A DNA stretch of 64,000 nucleotides from Phenylobacterium parvum. GTDB taxonomy: Bacteria; Pseudomonadota; Alphaproteobacteria; Caulobacterales; Caulobacteraceae. Both the position numbers and the translations under genes were made by a program. Below the pieces are notes generated by a model. It had not been told where the DNA came from. It worked only from the letters and a program-made list of their open reading frames with translations, and did not search any database. Below, piece after piece: positions 33,411-43,294 of this stretch. Every line of letters begins with the position of its first letter. Within the stretch, counting starts at the first letter, position 1. Location of the stretch: positions 1,302,001 through 1,366,000 of the forward strand of contig NZ_CP029479.1 in the NCBI RefSeq assembly GCF_003150835.1, written 5' to 3'.

Positions 33411-36400
33411 GGGCGCGGCTTTGCCCGGCCCCGCCGACCTCAGACGCCTTGCGGACGACCCTGGGCGCCTGAACGTCTGCGGCGCACCTGAGGGCTTTGA
33501 CGCCCTGGTCCTGGCCGACATCCTCCGGCGCCGGAAGGGCCCCGCCCTGTTCATCGCGCGGGACGGTGCGCGGCTTTCCGCCTTCGTCGACTCGTTCCGC
33601 TTTTTTGGGCAGGGTTTTGAAGTCCTGGAGTTTCCCTCCTGGGACTGCCTTCCTTATGACCGTTCGGGCCCCTCGGCGGGGGTCTCGGCGCGCCGGATGG
33701 CCGCCCTGGCGAGGCTGGCCCAGGACGGCGCCGGCGACCGGCCCCTGCTCGTCGCCACCACCGTCGCCGCCGCCAGCCAGAGGCTGCCGCCCCGCGAGGT
33801 CCTGGCCGCCGCCGGCTACGCCACCCGGGTCGGCCGGGTGGTCAATGTCGCCGACCTTGAGCGCTATTTCGCCGTCAATGGCTATCACCGGGCCTCCACC
33901 GTCTCGGAGAAGGGCGAGTTCGCCATCCGGGGCGGCGTCATCGACGTCTTCCCGACGGCGTCGGACGAGCCGGTTCGCCTGGACCTCTTCGGCGACACAC
34001 TGGAATCGATCCGGGCCTTCGACCCCGAGACCCAGAGGTCGACCCGGCAGCTGACCGAGGTCTCCCTGCCGCCCGCCAGCGAGGTCCTCCTGGACGAAAC
34101 CTCGATCTCGCGGTTCCGCCGCGGGTACGCCGAGGCCTTCGGGGCGCCGGGGGGCGATCCCCTATACGAGACCGTCAGCGCCGGTGGCCGCCGGGCGGGC
34201 ATGGAGCACTGGCTGCCCCTCTATTACGGCGGACTGGAAACCCTGTTCGACTACCTGCCCGAGGGCCTGCTGGTCGCCCTGGACGGCCTGGCCGACAGCG
34301 CCCTCGCGGACCGCTGGCTGCAGGTGACGGACGCTTTCGACGCCCGTGACCAGGCCGATCGTCGCAGCCAGTACCGACCCCTGCCGCCGGAGGGCCTCTA
34401 CCTTTCGCCGGAAGGCTTCGAGACGCGGCTGTCGCCCTTCGCCGTCCGCCGCTTCTCCAGCCTGTCAGGAGAGCCGGGCGCCCTGGCCCTGGACATGGGG
34501 GCGCGGACGGGGCGGACCTTCAGCGCCGAGCGCCGGCAGGACTCGGTCAATCTGTTCGAGGCCGCCGTCGGCCACGCCCGGGCCCTGTCTTCGGCGGGCA
34601 AGCGGGTGCTCTTCGCCTCCTGGACCGAGGGGTCGTCAGAGCGCCTGGGGCTGATGCTGGCCGACCACGGTCTGGGGGCGCCGCCCCTGGCGCCCTACTG
34701 GGACGCCGCCCGGGCGGCCGACCCCAAGGTCCCCCAGAGGGTGGTCCTGCCGCTGGATGCGGGGTTCGAGACCCCGGACCTGGCGGTCATCGCCGAGACC
34801 GATATCCTGGGCGACCGGCTCGCCCGGCCCGGCCGCCGCCGGCGGGCGTCCAACTTCCTGGCCGAGGCCTCGGCCCTGACCCCAGGCGACCTGGTGGTCC
34901 ATATCGACCACGGGATCGGACGGTACGAGGGTCTGCGGACCCTGGACGTCCAGGGCGCGCCCCACGACTGCCTGGAGCTGCAGTATGGCGGCGAGGCCAA
35001 GCTCTACCTGCCGGTCGAGAACATCGACCTCCTGACGCGCTACGGCTCGGAGGGGGAGGGGGTCCAGCTCGACCGACTGGGCGGCGCGGCCTGGCAGTCG
35101 CGCAAGGCCCGGGCCAAGGCGCGCCTGCGCGACATGGCCGAGGGCCTGATCCGCATCGCCGCCGAGCGCTCCATGCGAACGACGGACGCCGTAACCCCGC
35201 CGCAGGGGGTCTTCGAGGAATTCTGCGCCCGCTTCCCCTTCGAGGAAACCGAGGACCAGCTGGCGGCGATCGAGGACGTCCTGGGGGACTTCGCCTCGGG
35301 CCATCCCATGGACCGGCTGATCTGCGGCGACGTCGGCTTTGGCAAGACCGAGGTGGCCCTGCGCGCCGCCTTCGTCGCGGCCATGAGCGGCCTGCAGGTG
35401 GCGGTGGTCGCCCCCACCACCCTCCTGGCCCGACAGCACTTCAAGACCTTCAGCGAACGCTTCCAGGGGTGGCCCGTCCGGGTGTCGCGCCTGTCCCGCC
35501 TGACACCGACGCGCGAGGCGGCCGAGACCCGCGAGGGCCTGAAGAAGGGGGAGATCGAGGTCGTCATCGGCACCCACGCGGTGCTGTCCAAGCAAGTGGA
35601 GTTCTCCCACCTCGGACTGGTGATCGTCGACGAGGAGCAGCACTTCGGCGTCAAGCACAAGGAGAAGCTCAAGGAGCTCCGCGCCGACGTCCACATGCTG
35701 ACCCTGACGGCGACCCCGATCCCCCGGACCCTTCAGATGGCCCTGTCCGGCCTCCGGGAGATGTCGATCATCGCCACACCGCCAGTCGACCGCCTGGCCG
35801 TGCGGACCTACGTCACGCCCTTTGACCCCGTGGCCCTGCGCGAGGCCCTGCTGCGCGAGAAGTTCCGCGGAGGCCAGGCCTATTACGTCGTGCCGAGGAT
35901 CTCGGACCTGACGGACATCGAACGCTTCCTGCGCGAGCAGGTTCCGGAAGTGCGCTTCGTGGTGGGCCATGGCCAGATGGCGCCGACCCAGATCGAGACC
36001 GTCATGAGCGCCTTCTACGACGGCGAGTACGACGTGCTCCTCTCGACGACCATCGTGGAAAGCGGCCTCGACATCCCGACCGCGAACACCCTGGTCATCC
36101 ATCGGGCGGACATGTTCGGACTGTCCCAGCTCTACCAGCTGCGGGGCCGGGTCGGTCGCGCCAAGGCCCGGGCCTATGCCTACCTGACGACGCCCTCCGA
36201 GAAGCAGATCACGCTTGCCGCCGAACGGCGCCTGAAGGTGCTGCAGTCCCTCGACAGCCTGGGCGCCGGGTTCCAGTTGGCCAGCCATGACCTCGACCAG
36301 AGGGGTGGGGGCAACCTGCTGGGCGAGGAGCAGTCGGGACATATCCGCGAGGTCGGGGTCGAGCTCTATCAGCAGATGCTGGAGGACGCCGTCGCCGAAC

Positions 36401-36888
36401 TGAAGGCGAAGGGCGACGCCACACCTGCGCCCGACCGCGGCTGGAGCCCACAGATCAACACCGGCGCCGCCGTCCTCATTCCTGAGGCCTATGTGCCCGA
36501 CCTGAATGTCCGACTGGCCCTCTATCGCCGGCTCTCGGACGCCGAACAGGCCTCGGACCGCGAGGCGCTGGCCGCCGAACTGATCGACCGCTTCGGGCCC
36601 CTCCCACCCGAGGCCGCCCAGCTGCTCAAGGTGGTCGGGATCAAGGGCATGTGCCGTCAGGCCAACGTCGCCAAGATCGACGTCGGGCCCAAGGGGGCGG
36701 TCGTCAGCTTCCGCAACGACGTCTTCGCCAACCCTGTCGGTCTGGTCCAGCACATCCAGAAGAACGCCGTGACCTGGCGGCTGCGGCCAGACAACAAGGT
36801 CGTGATCAAGGGGGAATGGGAAAACCCTGTCCAGCGCCTGGGCGCAGCGGACATGATCCTGAAGTCCCTGTCCGAACTGGCGGCCTGA
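33400..36888 (+). CDS. mfd: Transcription-repair coupling factor
   Basis: Mfd removes RNA polymerase stalled at DNA lesions and recruits UvrA. The 1,162-residue protein shows the UvrB-like N-terminal domains, then the CarD-type polymerase-interacting domain (LTPGDLVVHIDHGIGRYEG near residue 491). The translocase core has Walker A GDVGFGKTE near residue 643, the DEEQ box VDEEQHFGVKHKE, SATPIPRT-like TATPIPRTLQ, ESGLDIPTANT and QLRGRVGRAK. The C-terminal TRCF domain closes it. The GTG at 33400 was chosen for its normal length and the GGAG six bases upstream. It overlaps sdhE by 11 bases. Confidence 0.97.
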   Translation: MAAEGAALPGPADLRRLADDPGRLNVCGAPEGFDALVLADILRRRKGPALFIARDGARLSAFVDSFRFFGQGFEVLEFPSWDCLPYDRSGPSAGVSARRMAALARLAQDGAGDRPLLVATTVAAASQRLPPREVLAAAGYATRVGRVVNVADLERYFAVNGYHRASTVSEKGEFAIRGGVIDVFPTASDEPVRLDLFGDTLESIRAFDPETQRSTRQLTEVSLPPASEVLLDETSISRFRRGYAEAFGAPGGDPLYETVSAGGRRAGMEHWLPLYYGGLETLFDYLPEGLLVALDGLADSALADRWLQVTDAFDARDQADRRSQYRPLPPEGLYLSPEGFETRLSPFAVRRFSSLSGEPGALALDMGARTGRTFSAERRQDSVNLFEAAVGHARALSSAGKRVLFASWTEGSSERLGLMLADHGLGAPPLAPYWDAARAADPKVPQRVVLPLDAGFETPDLAVIAETDILGDRLARPGRRRRASNFLAEASALTPGDLVVHIDHGIGRYEGLRTLDVQGAPHDCLELQYGGEAKLYLPVENIDLLTRYGSEGEGVQLDRLGGAAWQSRKARAKARLRDMAEGLIRIAAERSMRTTDAVTPPQGVFEEFCARFPFEETEDQLAAIEDVLGDFASGHPMDRLICGDVGFGKTEVALRAAFVAAMSGLQVAVVAPTTLLARQHFKTFSERFQGWPVRVSRLSRLTPTREAAETREGLKKGEIEVVIGTHAVLSKQVEFSHLGLVIVDEEQHFGVKHKEKLKELRADVHMLTLTATPIPRTLQMALSGLREMSIIATPPVDRLAVRTYVTPFDPVALREALLREKFRGGQAYYVVPRISDLTDIERFLREQVPEVRFVVGHGQMAPTQIETVMSAFYDGEYDVLLSTTIVESGLDIPTANTLVIHRADMFGLSQLYQLRGRVGRAKARAYAYLTTPSEKQITLAAERRLKVLQSLDSLGAGFQLASHDLDQRGGGNLLGEEQSGHIREVGVELYQQMLEDAVAELKAKGDATPAPDRGWSPQINTGAAVLIPEAYVPDLNVRLALYRRLSDAEQASDREALAAELIDRFGPLPPEAAQLLKVVGIKGMCRQANVAKIDVGPKGAVVSFRNDVFANPVGLVQHIQKNAVTWRLRPDNKVVIKGEWENPVQRLGAADMILKSLSELAA

Positions 36889-36901
36889 GGACGCCTGGCG
36901 C

Positions 36902-38221
36902 TCAGGCCCCCGGGCGCGACATCTGGGCGGCGAGATCCAGGGTCCTGCCGACCTGGGAGGGATCCCCCACTTCCGCCGTTCCGATGTCGAACTCGAGCAC
37001 GAAGGGCGGGCGGCCTTCTCCGCCATCGAAGGCGGTCCGGCTGATGACCGCGGCGATGCGGTCGGCGGCGGCCCGGGCGGCCTCCTCCGGGGTGGCGGGC
37101 AGGGCGATGGCGAAGTGCTCGGGGCCGAGGCGGGCAGCCGTGTCCTCCACCCGGATCAACCGGGAGACCATGGAGCCCAACTGGGGAAACGCCTTCTCCA
37201 GCCAGCCCGATCGACGCGCCTCCTCCACCTCTTCGGTGTCACGGACGCGGAGCACGCAGAGGGTCAGGGGACGGTTCCGCACCGGCGCGGAGTCGGCCAA
37301 CCGCTCCAGGTGCCGGGCAAAGAGTTCGCGGGTGAACAGGCCGGTCTCGGGATCCATGAACTGCAGGGACCTGGCGGTCTCCAGGGCGGCCCGGACTCCC
37401 GCCTGCCGGCGGTAGCTGCGCGCCAGCTCCAGGGCTCTCCAGGCGGTCTCCGGTTCCGGAGTCTCCGGTGAGGCGACATCAGAGATACCCCGGGCATAGG
37501 CCTCGGCCGCGGTCATCCCGCCCAGGGTCTTCATGTAGAGCAGGGTGGGGATGTGATAGAGGCGGCTGTTCCGGCGCATGCCGCCGGCGATCGCCATGGC
37601 GCTGTCGGCCGCGTCTCCCCCCCACAGGACAACGGCGTCGAAGTCGGTCTCGTGCAGGAAGTCGAAGGCGGTGTAGCTGGTGAAGGCGCCGACGACCTTG
37701 GCGCCAGAGACCTCAAGGCAGTTGGACAGGCCCAGGAACTGGGGCGTCGGCTCACCCACGGCCAGGAGGCGCAGGGGTTCTGCGCTGACCTCGGGATCCC
37801 CGAGCACCACGCCCATTTCCGCGAAGGTTTCCTGACGAAGGCGATATTCCTCCTCGGCGACCGCCGTCCGGACAAGGCTGTCCAGCCGCATCGCGACCTG
37901 GGCCGGATAGACCGGGTCGGCGAGGCGCAGGTCGAGGGCGTCGGAGGGCGCCGCATCCCGCCCGCCGCCGATGCCGATGATCGGGACCCGCTTGGGCTCC
38001 GCCAGGACCCGAAGGCGCCGGGCGAGGGCCTCCGCCTCCTCGAGGCCATCCGCAAGGTCAATGACGACAGCCTGCACCCCGAGGTCGGCGAGGGCCGCCT
38101 CGGCCGCATAGGGACCCCGCGCCGTGATCGTGCGCCAGCCGAGCTGGTCCAGGCCCTCCGAAAGGGGACCGGCCATTTCGTCATTCCGGGCCGCAATCAG
38201 GAGGCGAGCCTGCAGAACCAT
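36902..38221 (-). CDS. popA: PopA-like c-di-GMP effector (REC-REC-degenerate GGDEF)
   Basis: A 439-residue protein with two receiver-like domains (about residues 1-130 and 150-285) and a C-terminal GGDEF-type domain (about 288-439). The catalytic signature is lost: GPEHF (366-370) replaces GGDEF. The inhibitory-site RxxD is kept as RVED (357-360), so it should bind but not make cyclic di-GMP. This is the pattern of Caulobacter PopA, which recruits CtrA to the ClpXP protease at the cell pole, and the arginine number matches the one I recall for PopA. The ATG at 38221 gives this numbering. It is convergent with mfd across 13 bases. Confidence 0.8.
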   Translation of the reverse strand: MVLQARLLIAARNDEMAGPLSEGLDQLGWRTITARGPYAAEAALADLGVQAVVIDLADGLEEAEALARRLRVLAEPKRVPIIGIGGGRDAAPSDALDLRLADPVYPAQVAMRLDSLVRTAVAEEEYRLRQETFAEMGVVLGDPEVSAEPLRLLAVGEPTPQFLGLSNCLEVSGAKVVGAFTSYTAFDFLHETDFDAVVLWGGDAADSAMAIAGGMRRNSRLYHIPTLLYMKTLGGMTAAEAYARGISDVASPETPEPETAWRALELARSYRRQAGVRAALETARSLQFMDPETGLFTRELFARHLERLADSAPVRNRPLTLCVLRVRDTEEVEEARRSGWLEKAFPQLGSMVSRLIRVEDTAARLGPEHFAIALPATPEEAARAAADRIAAVISRTAFDGGEGRPPFVLEFDIGTAEVGDPSQVGRTLDLAAQMSRPGA

Positions 38222-38320
38222 CAAGACCGGCTCCGAAAATGGGAGGCGACATGTCGCCGCGCGTGGCGATAGATAGAGGTGAATCGGGGCGTGTGACACC
38301 CCGTTTTAGGGGGATTCCAA

Positions 38321-39097
38321 GTGGCTGGAGTGCTTACGGGACAGACCGCCATCATCACGGGGGCGTCGGGCGGGCTGGGCGCCCATTTTGCCCGCCTGCT
38401 GGCGTCTGAAGGCGCCGCCGTTGCTCTCACGGCCCGCCGGCTGGACATGGTGGAAACCCTGGCGGGCGAGATCGCCGGGGCTGGCGGCAGGGCCATGGCC
38501 CTGCGCCTCGACGTCGCCCAGGCTGAGACCATCGCGCCGGCCTTCGACGAGGTCGAGGCCGCCCTGGGACCCGTCTCCATCCTGATCAACAATGCGGGGG
38601 TAGGGGGCGAGGGCCTGGCCATCGACCTGTCCATCGAGGACTGGGACCGGACCTTTGCGGTGAACACCCGGGGAGTCTTCTTCTCGGCCCAGGCCGCCGC
38701 GCGCCTGATGATGGCCAATGGCGCCGCGGACCGCGCTGATGCGCGGATCGTGAACATAGCCTCCATAGCCAGCCACACCATCCTGCCGGGCCTGTCGGCC
38801 TACAACGCCTCCAAGGCCGCCACGGCCATGCTCACCCGGAGCCTCGCGCGCGAGTGGTCGCGCCGGGGGATCGCGGTCAACGCCCTGTGTCCGGGCTACA
38901 TCGAGACCGACATCAACAGCTTCTGGTGGGGCACTGAGGGCGGACAGAAGCAGCTTAAGCTGTTCCCGCGCCGCCGGCTCATGGAGGCCTCAGACCTCGA
39001 CGCCGCCTTCCTGATGCTGTGCGGACCCGCCGCGCGAGCCATTGCGGGCAGCGTGATCACCATTGACGACGGCCAGACGCTGCCCGGCGGCGGCTGA
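38321..39097 (+). CDS. Short-chain dehydrogenase/reductase
   Basis: A 258-residue classical SDR, an NAD(P)-dependent oxidoreductase of unknown alcohol or ketone. The cofactor loop is TGASGGLG (residues 14-21) and NNAG lies near residue 90. The catalytic Ser is in the IVNIASIAS stretch (about 143-151), and the Tyr-Lys pair is in SAYNASKAA (about 163-171). [11 protein letters not shown] segment follows. It starts with GTG at 38321 after AGGGGGATTCCAA. It precedes an acyl-CoA racemase gene by 59 bases, which suggests a role in acyl-CoA or sterol-like catabolism. Confidence 0.9.
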   Translation: MAGVLTGQTAIITGASGGLGAHFARLLASEGAAVALTARRLDMVETLAGEIAGAGGRAMALRLDVAQAETIAPAFDEVEAALGPVSILINNAGVGGEGLAIDLSIEDWDRTFAVNTRGVFFSAQAAARLMMANGAADRADARIVNIASIASHTILPGLSAYNASKAATAMLTRSLAREWSRRGIAVNALCPGYIETDINSFWWGTEGGQKQLKLFPRRRLMEASDLDAAFLMLCGPAARAIAGSVITIDDGQTLPGGG

Positions 39098-39156
39098 CCT
39101 TGCCTGACCCGGCGTCATCACGCCAAGATCAAGCCAAAGACATCAGGGAGACAGTC

Positions 39157-40290
39157 ATGCGCCAGGGACCTCTGACAGGCCTCAAGATCATCGAATTCGC
39201 CGGCATCGGGCCCGGCCCCTTCTGCGGCATGCTGCTGTCGGATCTGGGCGCGGATGTCGTCCGGATCGACCGGAAGGGGCAGGGGCGCGGCAGCCCTGCG
39301 GACATCACCGCACGGGGTCGTCGCTCGGTGGGCCTGGACCTCAAGAACCCTGCCTCCATCGAGACCTGCCTCAAGCTGTTCGAGACGGCGGACGTGGTCT
39401 TCGAAGGCTTCCGGCCCGGCGTCATGGAACGGCTGGGCCTTGGCCCCGACGTGGCCCTGCAGCGCAACCCTAAGCTGGTCTATGGCCGGATGACCGGGTG
39501 GGGCCAGTTCGGTCCCTACGCCCAGGCGGCGGGCCATGACATGAACTACATCGCCATCACCGGCGCCCTGCACGCCATCGGGACGGAGGACAAGCCGATC
39601 CCGCCGCTCAACCTCGTGGGCGATTTCGGGGGCGGCGCCCTTTACCTGGCCTTTGGCATCCTCGCCGGCGTGATCAAGGCCCGTGAGACCGGCGAGGGCC
39701 AGGTGATCGACTGCGCCATGAGCGATGGCGCGGCTTCGCTGATGGCCATGTTCTACGGCTTCAAGGCCTCGGGCGCCTGGACCGAAAGCCGCCGCTCGAA
39801 CCTGCTGGATGGCGGCGCCCACTTCTACGATACCTACCAGTGTTCCGACGGGAAGTGGGTCTCGATCGGCTCAATCGAGCCTCAGTTCTACGCGCTTCTC
39901 CTTGAAAAGACAGGGATTTCGGACCCTGCTTTCAAGGCCCAGATGGACCGTGGGGCCTGGCCGGACCTTACGGCCAAGCTGGCGGCTGTCATCGCCACCA
40001 AGACGCGCGACGAGTGGTGCGCCCTGATGGAGGCGACGGACGTCTGCTTCGCCCCGATCCTGGACATGGACGAGGCCCCGAAACACGCCCACAACGTGGC
40101 GCGCCAGACCTTCGTCGAGGTCGCCGGGGTGACCCAGCCGGCGCCCGCGCCGCGCTTCTCCAAGACCCCTGGCGCCATCCAGGGCCCGCCGCCGGCCATC
40201 GGCGCCCATGACCAGGAAGCCCTGAGGGATTGGGGTTTCTCCGAAGCGGATGTCGTCGCCCTGAAGGCCAACGGGGCCCTCAACGGCTAG
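39157..40290 (+). CDS. Alpha-methylacyl-CoA racemase (class III CoA-transferase fold)
   Basis: A 377-residue member of the CoA-transferase family III. The motif [15 protein letters not shown] (about residues 124-138) and the GDFGGGAL segment (155-162) place it with alpha-methylacyl-CoA racemases. Its His127 and Asp156 match the two catalytic residues of the mycobacterial enzyme (His126, Asp156). It lacks the aspartate nucleophile context of formyl-CoA transferases. The role would be racemising 2-methyl-branched acyl-CoA so that beta-oxidation can proceed. The ATG at 39157 with GGGAG upstream was chosen over a TTG at 39100. The next gene follows after 1 base. Confidence 0.88.
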   Translation: MRQGPLTGLKIIEFAGIGPGPFCGMLLSDLGADVVRIDRKGQGRGSPADITARGRRSVGLDLKNPASIETCLKLFETADVVFEGFRPGVMERLGLGPDVALQRNPKLVYGRMTGWGQFGPYAQAAGHDMNYIAITGALHAIGTEDKPIPPLNLVGDFGGGALYLAFGILAGVIKARETGEGQVIDCAMSDGAASLMAMFYGFKASGAWTESRRSNLLDGGAHFYDTYQCSDGKWVSIGSIEPQFYALLLEKTGISDPAFKAQMDRGAWPDLTAKLAAVIATKTRDEWCALMEATDVCFAPILDMDEAPKHAHNVARQTFVEVAGVTQPAPAPRFSKTPGAIQGPPPAIGAHDQEALRDWGFSEADVVALKANGALNG

Positions 40291-40291
40291 G

Positions 40292-41119
40292 ATGGGCGCC
40301 CTGGCCGGCGTTCTCTGGCGCAGCCTCGGGCGGCTCTGGGGCCGCGACATGATGCTGTTCGTCGGCGGGGTGTCCTTCTTCGTAATGCTGGCGACCTTTC
40401 CCGGCCTCATGCTTCTGGTCGGCCTCTATGGCCTCGTCCTGACGCCAGAGGCTGCGGCGGATCAGGCCGAGAGACTGGCGGCTCTCATGCCAGGGGGCGC
40501 CCGTGAGCTGGTCGCCTCGGAGCTGCGGCGCCTCGCCCATGCGCCGGCCGGGGCCGTCTCCGCCCAGAGCGGTCTCGCCCTGCTGGTGGCGCTTTACGCC
40601 GCGCACAGGGGTTTCAAGGCCCTCATCGCCGGCCTGTCCTTCGTGCATGACGAGGAAGCCCCGCACGGGCTGATCCGGTTCAACCTTCTGGCCCTGGGCC
40701 TCCTTGCGGCGGCCTTCCTGGCCCTCCCGGCGCTGTCCGCGGCCTTCCTCGCCTTCCAGGTTGTCGGCGCGACCCTTGGGATCAAGCTTCTCGGGGCCCA
40801 GGGCCAATGGCTGGGGGCGGGAAGCGGCGTCATCCTGGCCCTGACCCTGATCTACCGCTTCGCCATGTCCAGCCGGCCAGTCCTCTGGCGGGCGTCCCTT
40901 GCCGGCGCGGTGTCCGCCACCGCCCTGACCTTGGCGGCCAGCTGGGGCGCCGCCCTCTACGTCAACGCCAGCAAGGGGCTGGGGGCCGCCTACGGCTCGG
41001 TCACCGCCGTGGTCATCCTGCTGATCTGGCTGTCCTGGTCCGTCCAGGCGATCTTCTTCGGCGGCGCCCTCGCCACCGAGATGGAGCGCTATCTCGAGGG
41101 CGAGCCCGCCTCGGGGTGA
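40292..41119 (+). CDS. YihY/BrkB family membrane protein
   Basis: A 275-residue inner-membrane protein of the YihY/UPF0761 family, once mislabelled ribonuclease BN. About six hydrophobic segments are visible. The family features are present: WGRDMMLFVGGVSFFVMLATFPGL-like opening (split over residues 16-39), SGLALLVALYAAHRGFKALIAGLS, and the end IWLSWSVQAIFFGGALATEME. Function is unknown, although transport or lipid roles have been suggested for the family. It starts 1 base after the racemase gene, so it is probably co-transcribed. Its end overlaps the convergent tusA by 31 bases. Confidence 0.88.
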   Translation: MGALAGVLWRSLGRLWGRDMMLFVGGVSFFVMLATFPGLMLLVGLYGLVLTPEAAADQAERLAALMPGGARELVASELRRLAHAPAGAVSAQSGLALLVALYAAHRGFKALIAGLSFVHDEEAPHGLIRFNLLALGLLAAAFLALPALSAAFLAFQVVGATLGIKLLGAQGQWLGAGSGVILALTLIYRFAMSSRPVLWRASLAGAVSATALTLAASWGAALYVNASKGLGAAYGSVTAVVILLIWLSWSVQAIFFGGALATEMERYLEGEPASG

Positions 41120-41352
41120 GGCTTCCGGACACGGAAGGAAAGGGGCCCCTCCGCCGCCGGGCCTTCGAGGAGCTCCAACCCCGCCTCCTGGACGAAGTGC
41201 GGCACGTCGATCCGGGCCATCGGGTCGTCCGCCAGCAGGCGCACAACCCCTCCTGCATCCGCCGTCTCCAGGGCGCGCCGCAGGCGTAGGGTGGGAACGG
41301 GACAGTGATGGCCCCGGGCGTCAACGATGATGTCGCCGGACTCGCCGGTCAC
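41089..41352 (-). CDS. TusA-type sulfurtransferase
   Basis: An 87-residue protein of the TusA/YeeD/SirA family, small sulfur carriers that hold a persulfide on a conserved cysteine. The signature CPVP (Cys17-Pro20) follows IIVDARGHHCPVPTLRLRRAL, and the expected ADDPMARIDVPHFVQEAG segment follows. The start is the GTG at 41352, overlapping the M61 peptidase stop as GTGA, which decides it. It is the last gene of the run Rieske-synthetase-peptidase-tusA, with no tusBCDE genes. Possible roles are tRNA thiolation, molybdenum cofactor sulfur delivery or a local redox task. Confidence 0.88.
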   Translation of the reverse strand: MTGESGDIIVDARGHHCPVPTLRLRRALETADAGGVVRLLADDPMARIDVPHFVQEAGLELLEGPAAEGPLSFRVRKPHPEAGSPSR

Positions 41353-43289
41353 GGGCGGGGCGAGAGGATATCGCCCAGTCGGTCCGGCGCGCCGGGGATG
41401 CGCTCCAGCCGCGGGTACCGAAGACCGCCGGCCCAGGGCACTGTCACCGTCCGGAACCGGTCGCCCGAGCGAACCAGTAGATCGACCTTTCCCGTGGCCT
41501 TGGCCTCGGTGACGGCGGTCTTCAGGAGATCCGCAGACCAGCCGCGGCCATTGACCGCCACAACCCGCTGCCCCGTGGCCAGACCGACCCGGAAGGCCGG
41601 TCCGTCCCACATCACGCTGGTGAGGTCGCCATCCCGGTTCAGCACAAGGCCCAGGGAGTAGGTCAGGTCCGTGATCTTCCTGTCGGCCTCATTCGCGGAG
41701 AAGTAGGGGCTGGGGGTCTCGGAGTAGCCCAGCCGCCAGCCGCCCCGCTCAAGGCCATCGAGGGGGGGGCGAACGGCGACATCGTCCACGCGCGCCCGAA
41801 GGTACCCGGCCCAGTCCATGGGCAGCAGGGTGTTGAGTGTCGCGACCACGTCGTCGAAGCGGTAGGTCAGGACGCCCCAGTCCCCGTCATTCATGCCGAA
41901 GAAGGCCCGGGCGAAGTCGTCGAGGGAGGTCTTCCCGCCGGTCTTCTCGCGCAGCAGGGTGTCCACCTCCAGCCAGATCAGCTGGCCTTCAGAGTAATAG
42001 TCTTCGCTGCGCTGCCAGCTGACCCAGGGCAGCGGCCGGCGCTGGGCGATGATCGGGTCCAGCGTCGTGTCGGCCAGGGGTCTCCAGGTCCGTCCGATCC
42101 GGTTCTGGTAGACCGCCGCGGTCATGGCCAGGGCGTCCAGGGCGTCCTGGCGGCTGACCAGTCCCGACCGCGCTGCAAGCACATTGCCCCAGTACTGGGT
42201 CTGCCCCTCGTAGACCCACAGGAGGCTATCCCGCATGGGCGTGTTGAAGGTTGGCGTCCAGAGCTCGGCGGGCCGCCGGTACTTGCCGTTCCAGGAGTGG
42301 GTGTACTCGTGGGGCAGGAGATCCCGCTCGGGCGCAGTCTTTTCCCACCCCGTAAAGTAGGCCGGCGAAACCGCATTCTCGCTTGAACGGTGATGCTCCA
42401 GGCCGATCCCACCCATCTCGTCGGTGAGGGCGAGGAGGAAGTCATAGCGGTCGAAGTGCCGGGCGCCGTAGAGCCTGTCCGCCTGGACCACGAGGTTCCG
42501 GTGCGCCTGGAGCTGTTCGGGCGTCATCACAAGACTGGCGGGCTCATCCGCAACCATGTTGAGGATGACCGGTGAGCGACCGCCGGGGTCCAGGTCGACG
42601 CGCTTGAACCAGCGCCCGGCGAACATGGGCGAGTCGACCAGGGTCTCAAAGCTCACGGGCCGGAAGGTCACCACCCCGTCCCGGGTCGAGGCCGCGTCGA
42701 GGGCGACGCCGTAACCCCAGCCCTCGGGCAGGCGGATGCTGGCCTCGATGGGGATGCGCCGGGTGAACCAGCCGGCTGGGTAGAGCGCCATGCTGTTCCA
42801 CTGGACGTTCATCATGGCCGGGGTCATCACCACCCGGCCCTGGCCCGTCGTATTGGCCGAGACGAACTGGAACTCCAGCTCCAGGGACCGGGCGCCCGCC
42901 GGCGGGTCGACGTGGAAGGCCGCGACCTCCACCGGGTCCCGGCGCCAGGCGATCTTCTTGCCGTTCGCGGTGATGACAAGGCCGGTGAGGTGCTCCACCT
43001 GCGCCGCAGGCTGGTGCTTGCCCGGCAACCAGCGAGGGTAGAGCAGGGTCACGGGACCCGAACCCGCCAGGGGAATGGTCTGGCGCACCCGGAAGATCCG
43101 GCGCTCCAGGTCCGTGGCGTCCACCTGCAGCTTCAGCGTCCCAGGATAGGCCACGTCGCGCGGGGCGACGATGGGCGGGGGCAAGGGCTCTGGCTGCGGA
43201 AGCGAGCGCTGGCCAGGCTCCGCCTTGGCCATGCCCGAAAGGCAGGCCAGGACAAGGGCGGCCGCCAGACCGGGCGCGAGACGGAGCAC
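41349..43289 (-). CDS. M61 family glycyl aminopeptidase
   Basis: A 646-residue exported zinc peptidase of family M61. The N-terminus has a signal (about residues 1-23) that could be cut after AKA or, less likely, be lipidated at Cys16. The metal site is HEYTH (327-331) in LLPHEYTHSWNGKYRRP, with Glu361 in YEGQTQYWG as a probable third ligand. A PDZ-like domain lies near the C-terminus (about 530-630). The start is uncertain: the GTG at 43289, 5 bases after the synthetase stop, is the best fit because it begins right before the signal peptide. It is coupled to tusA. Confidence 0.9.
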   Translation of the reverse strand: MLRLAPGLAAALVLACLSGMAKAEPGQRSLPQPEPLPPPIVAPRDVAYPGTLKLQVDATDLERRIFRVRQTIPLAGSGPVTLLYPRWLPGKHQPAAQVEHLTGLVITANGKKIAWRRDPVEVAAFHVDPPAGARSLELEFQFVSANTTGQGRVVMTPAMMNVQWNSMALYPAGWFTRRIPIEASIRLPEGWGYGVALDAASTRDGVVTFRPVSFETLVDSPMFAGRWFKRVDLDPGGRSPVILNMVADEPASLVMTPEQLQAHRNLVVQADRLYGARHFDRYDFLLALTDEMGGIGLEHHRSSENAVSPAYFTGWEKTAPERDLLPHEYTHSWNGKYRRPAELWTPTFNTPMRDSLLWVYEGQTQYWGNVLAARSGLVSRQDALDALAMTAAVYQNRIGRTWRPLADTTLDPIIAQRRPLPWVSWQRSEDYYSEGQLIWLEVDTLLREKTGGKTSLDDFARAFFGMNDGDWGVLTYRFDDVVATLNTLLPMDWAGYLRARVDDVAVRPPLDGLERGGWRLGYSETPSPYFSANEADRKITDLTYSLGLVLNRDGDLTSVMWDGPAFRVGLATGQRVVAVNGRGWSADLLKTAVTEAKATGKVDLLVRSGDRFRTVTVPWAGGLRYPRLERIPGAPDRLGDILSPRP

Positions 43290-43294
43290 CGGGT

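Noticed and set aside
34636-37026. Open frame of 796 codons antisense to mfd and running into popA
   Set aside because: Composition-driven shadow frame (Gly, Leu, Asp and His rich) with no domain; mfd is unmistakable on the other strand.
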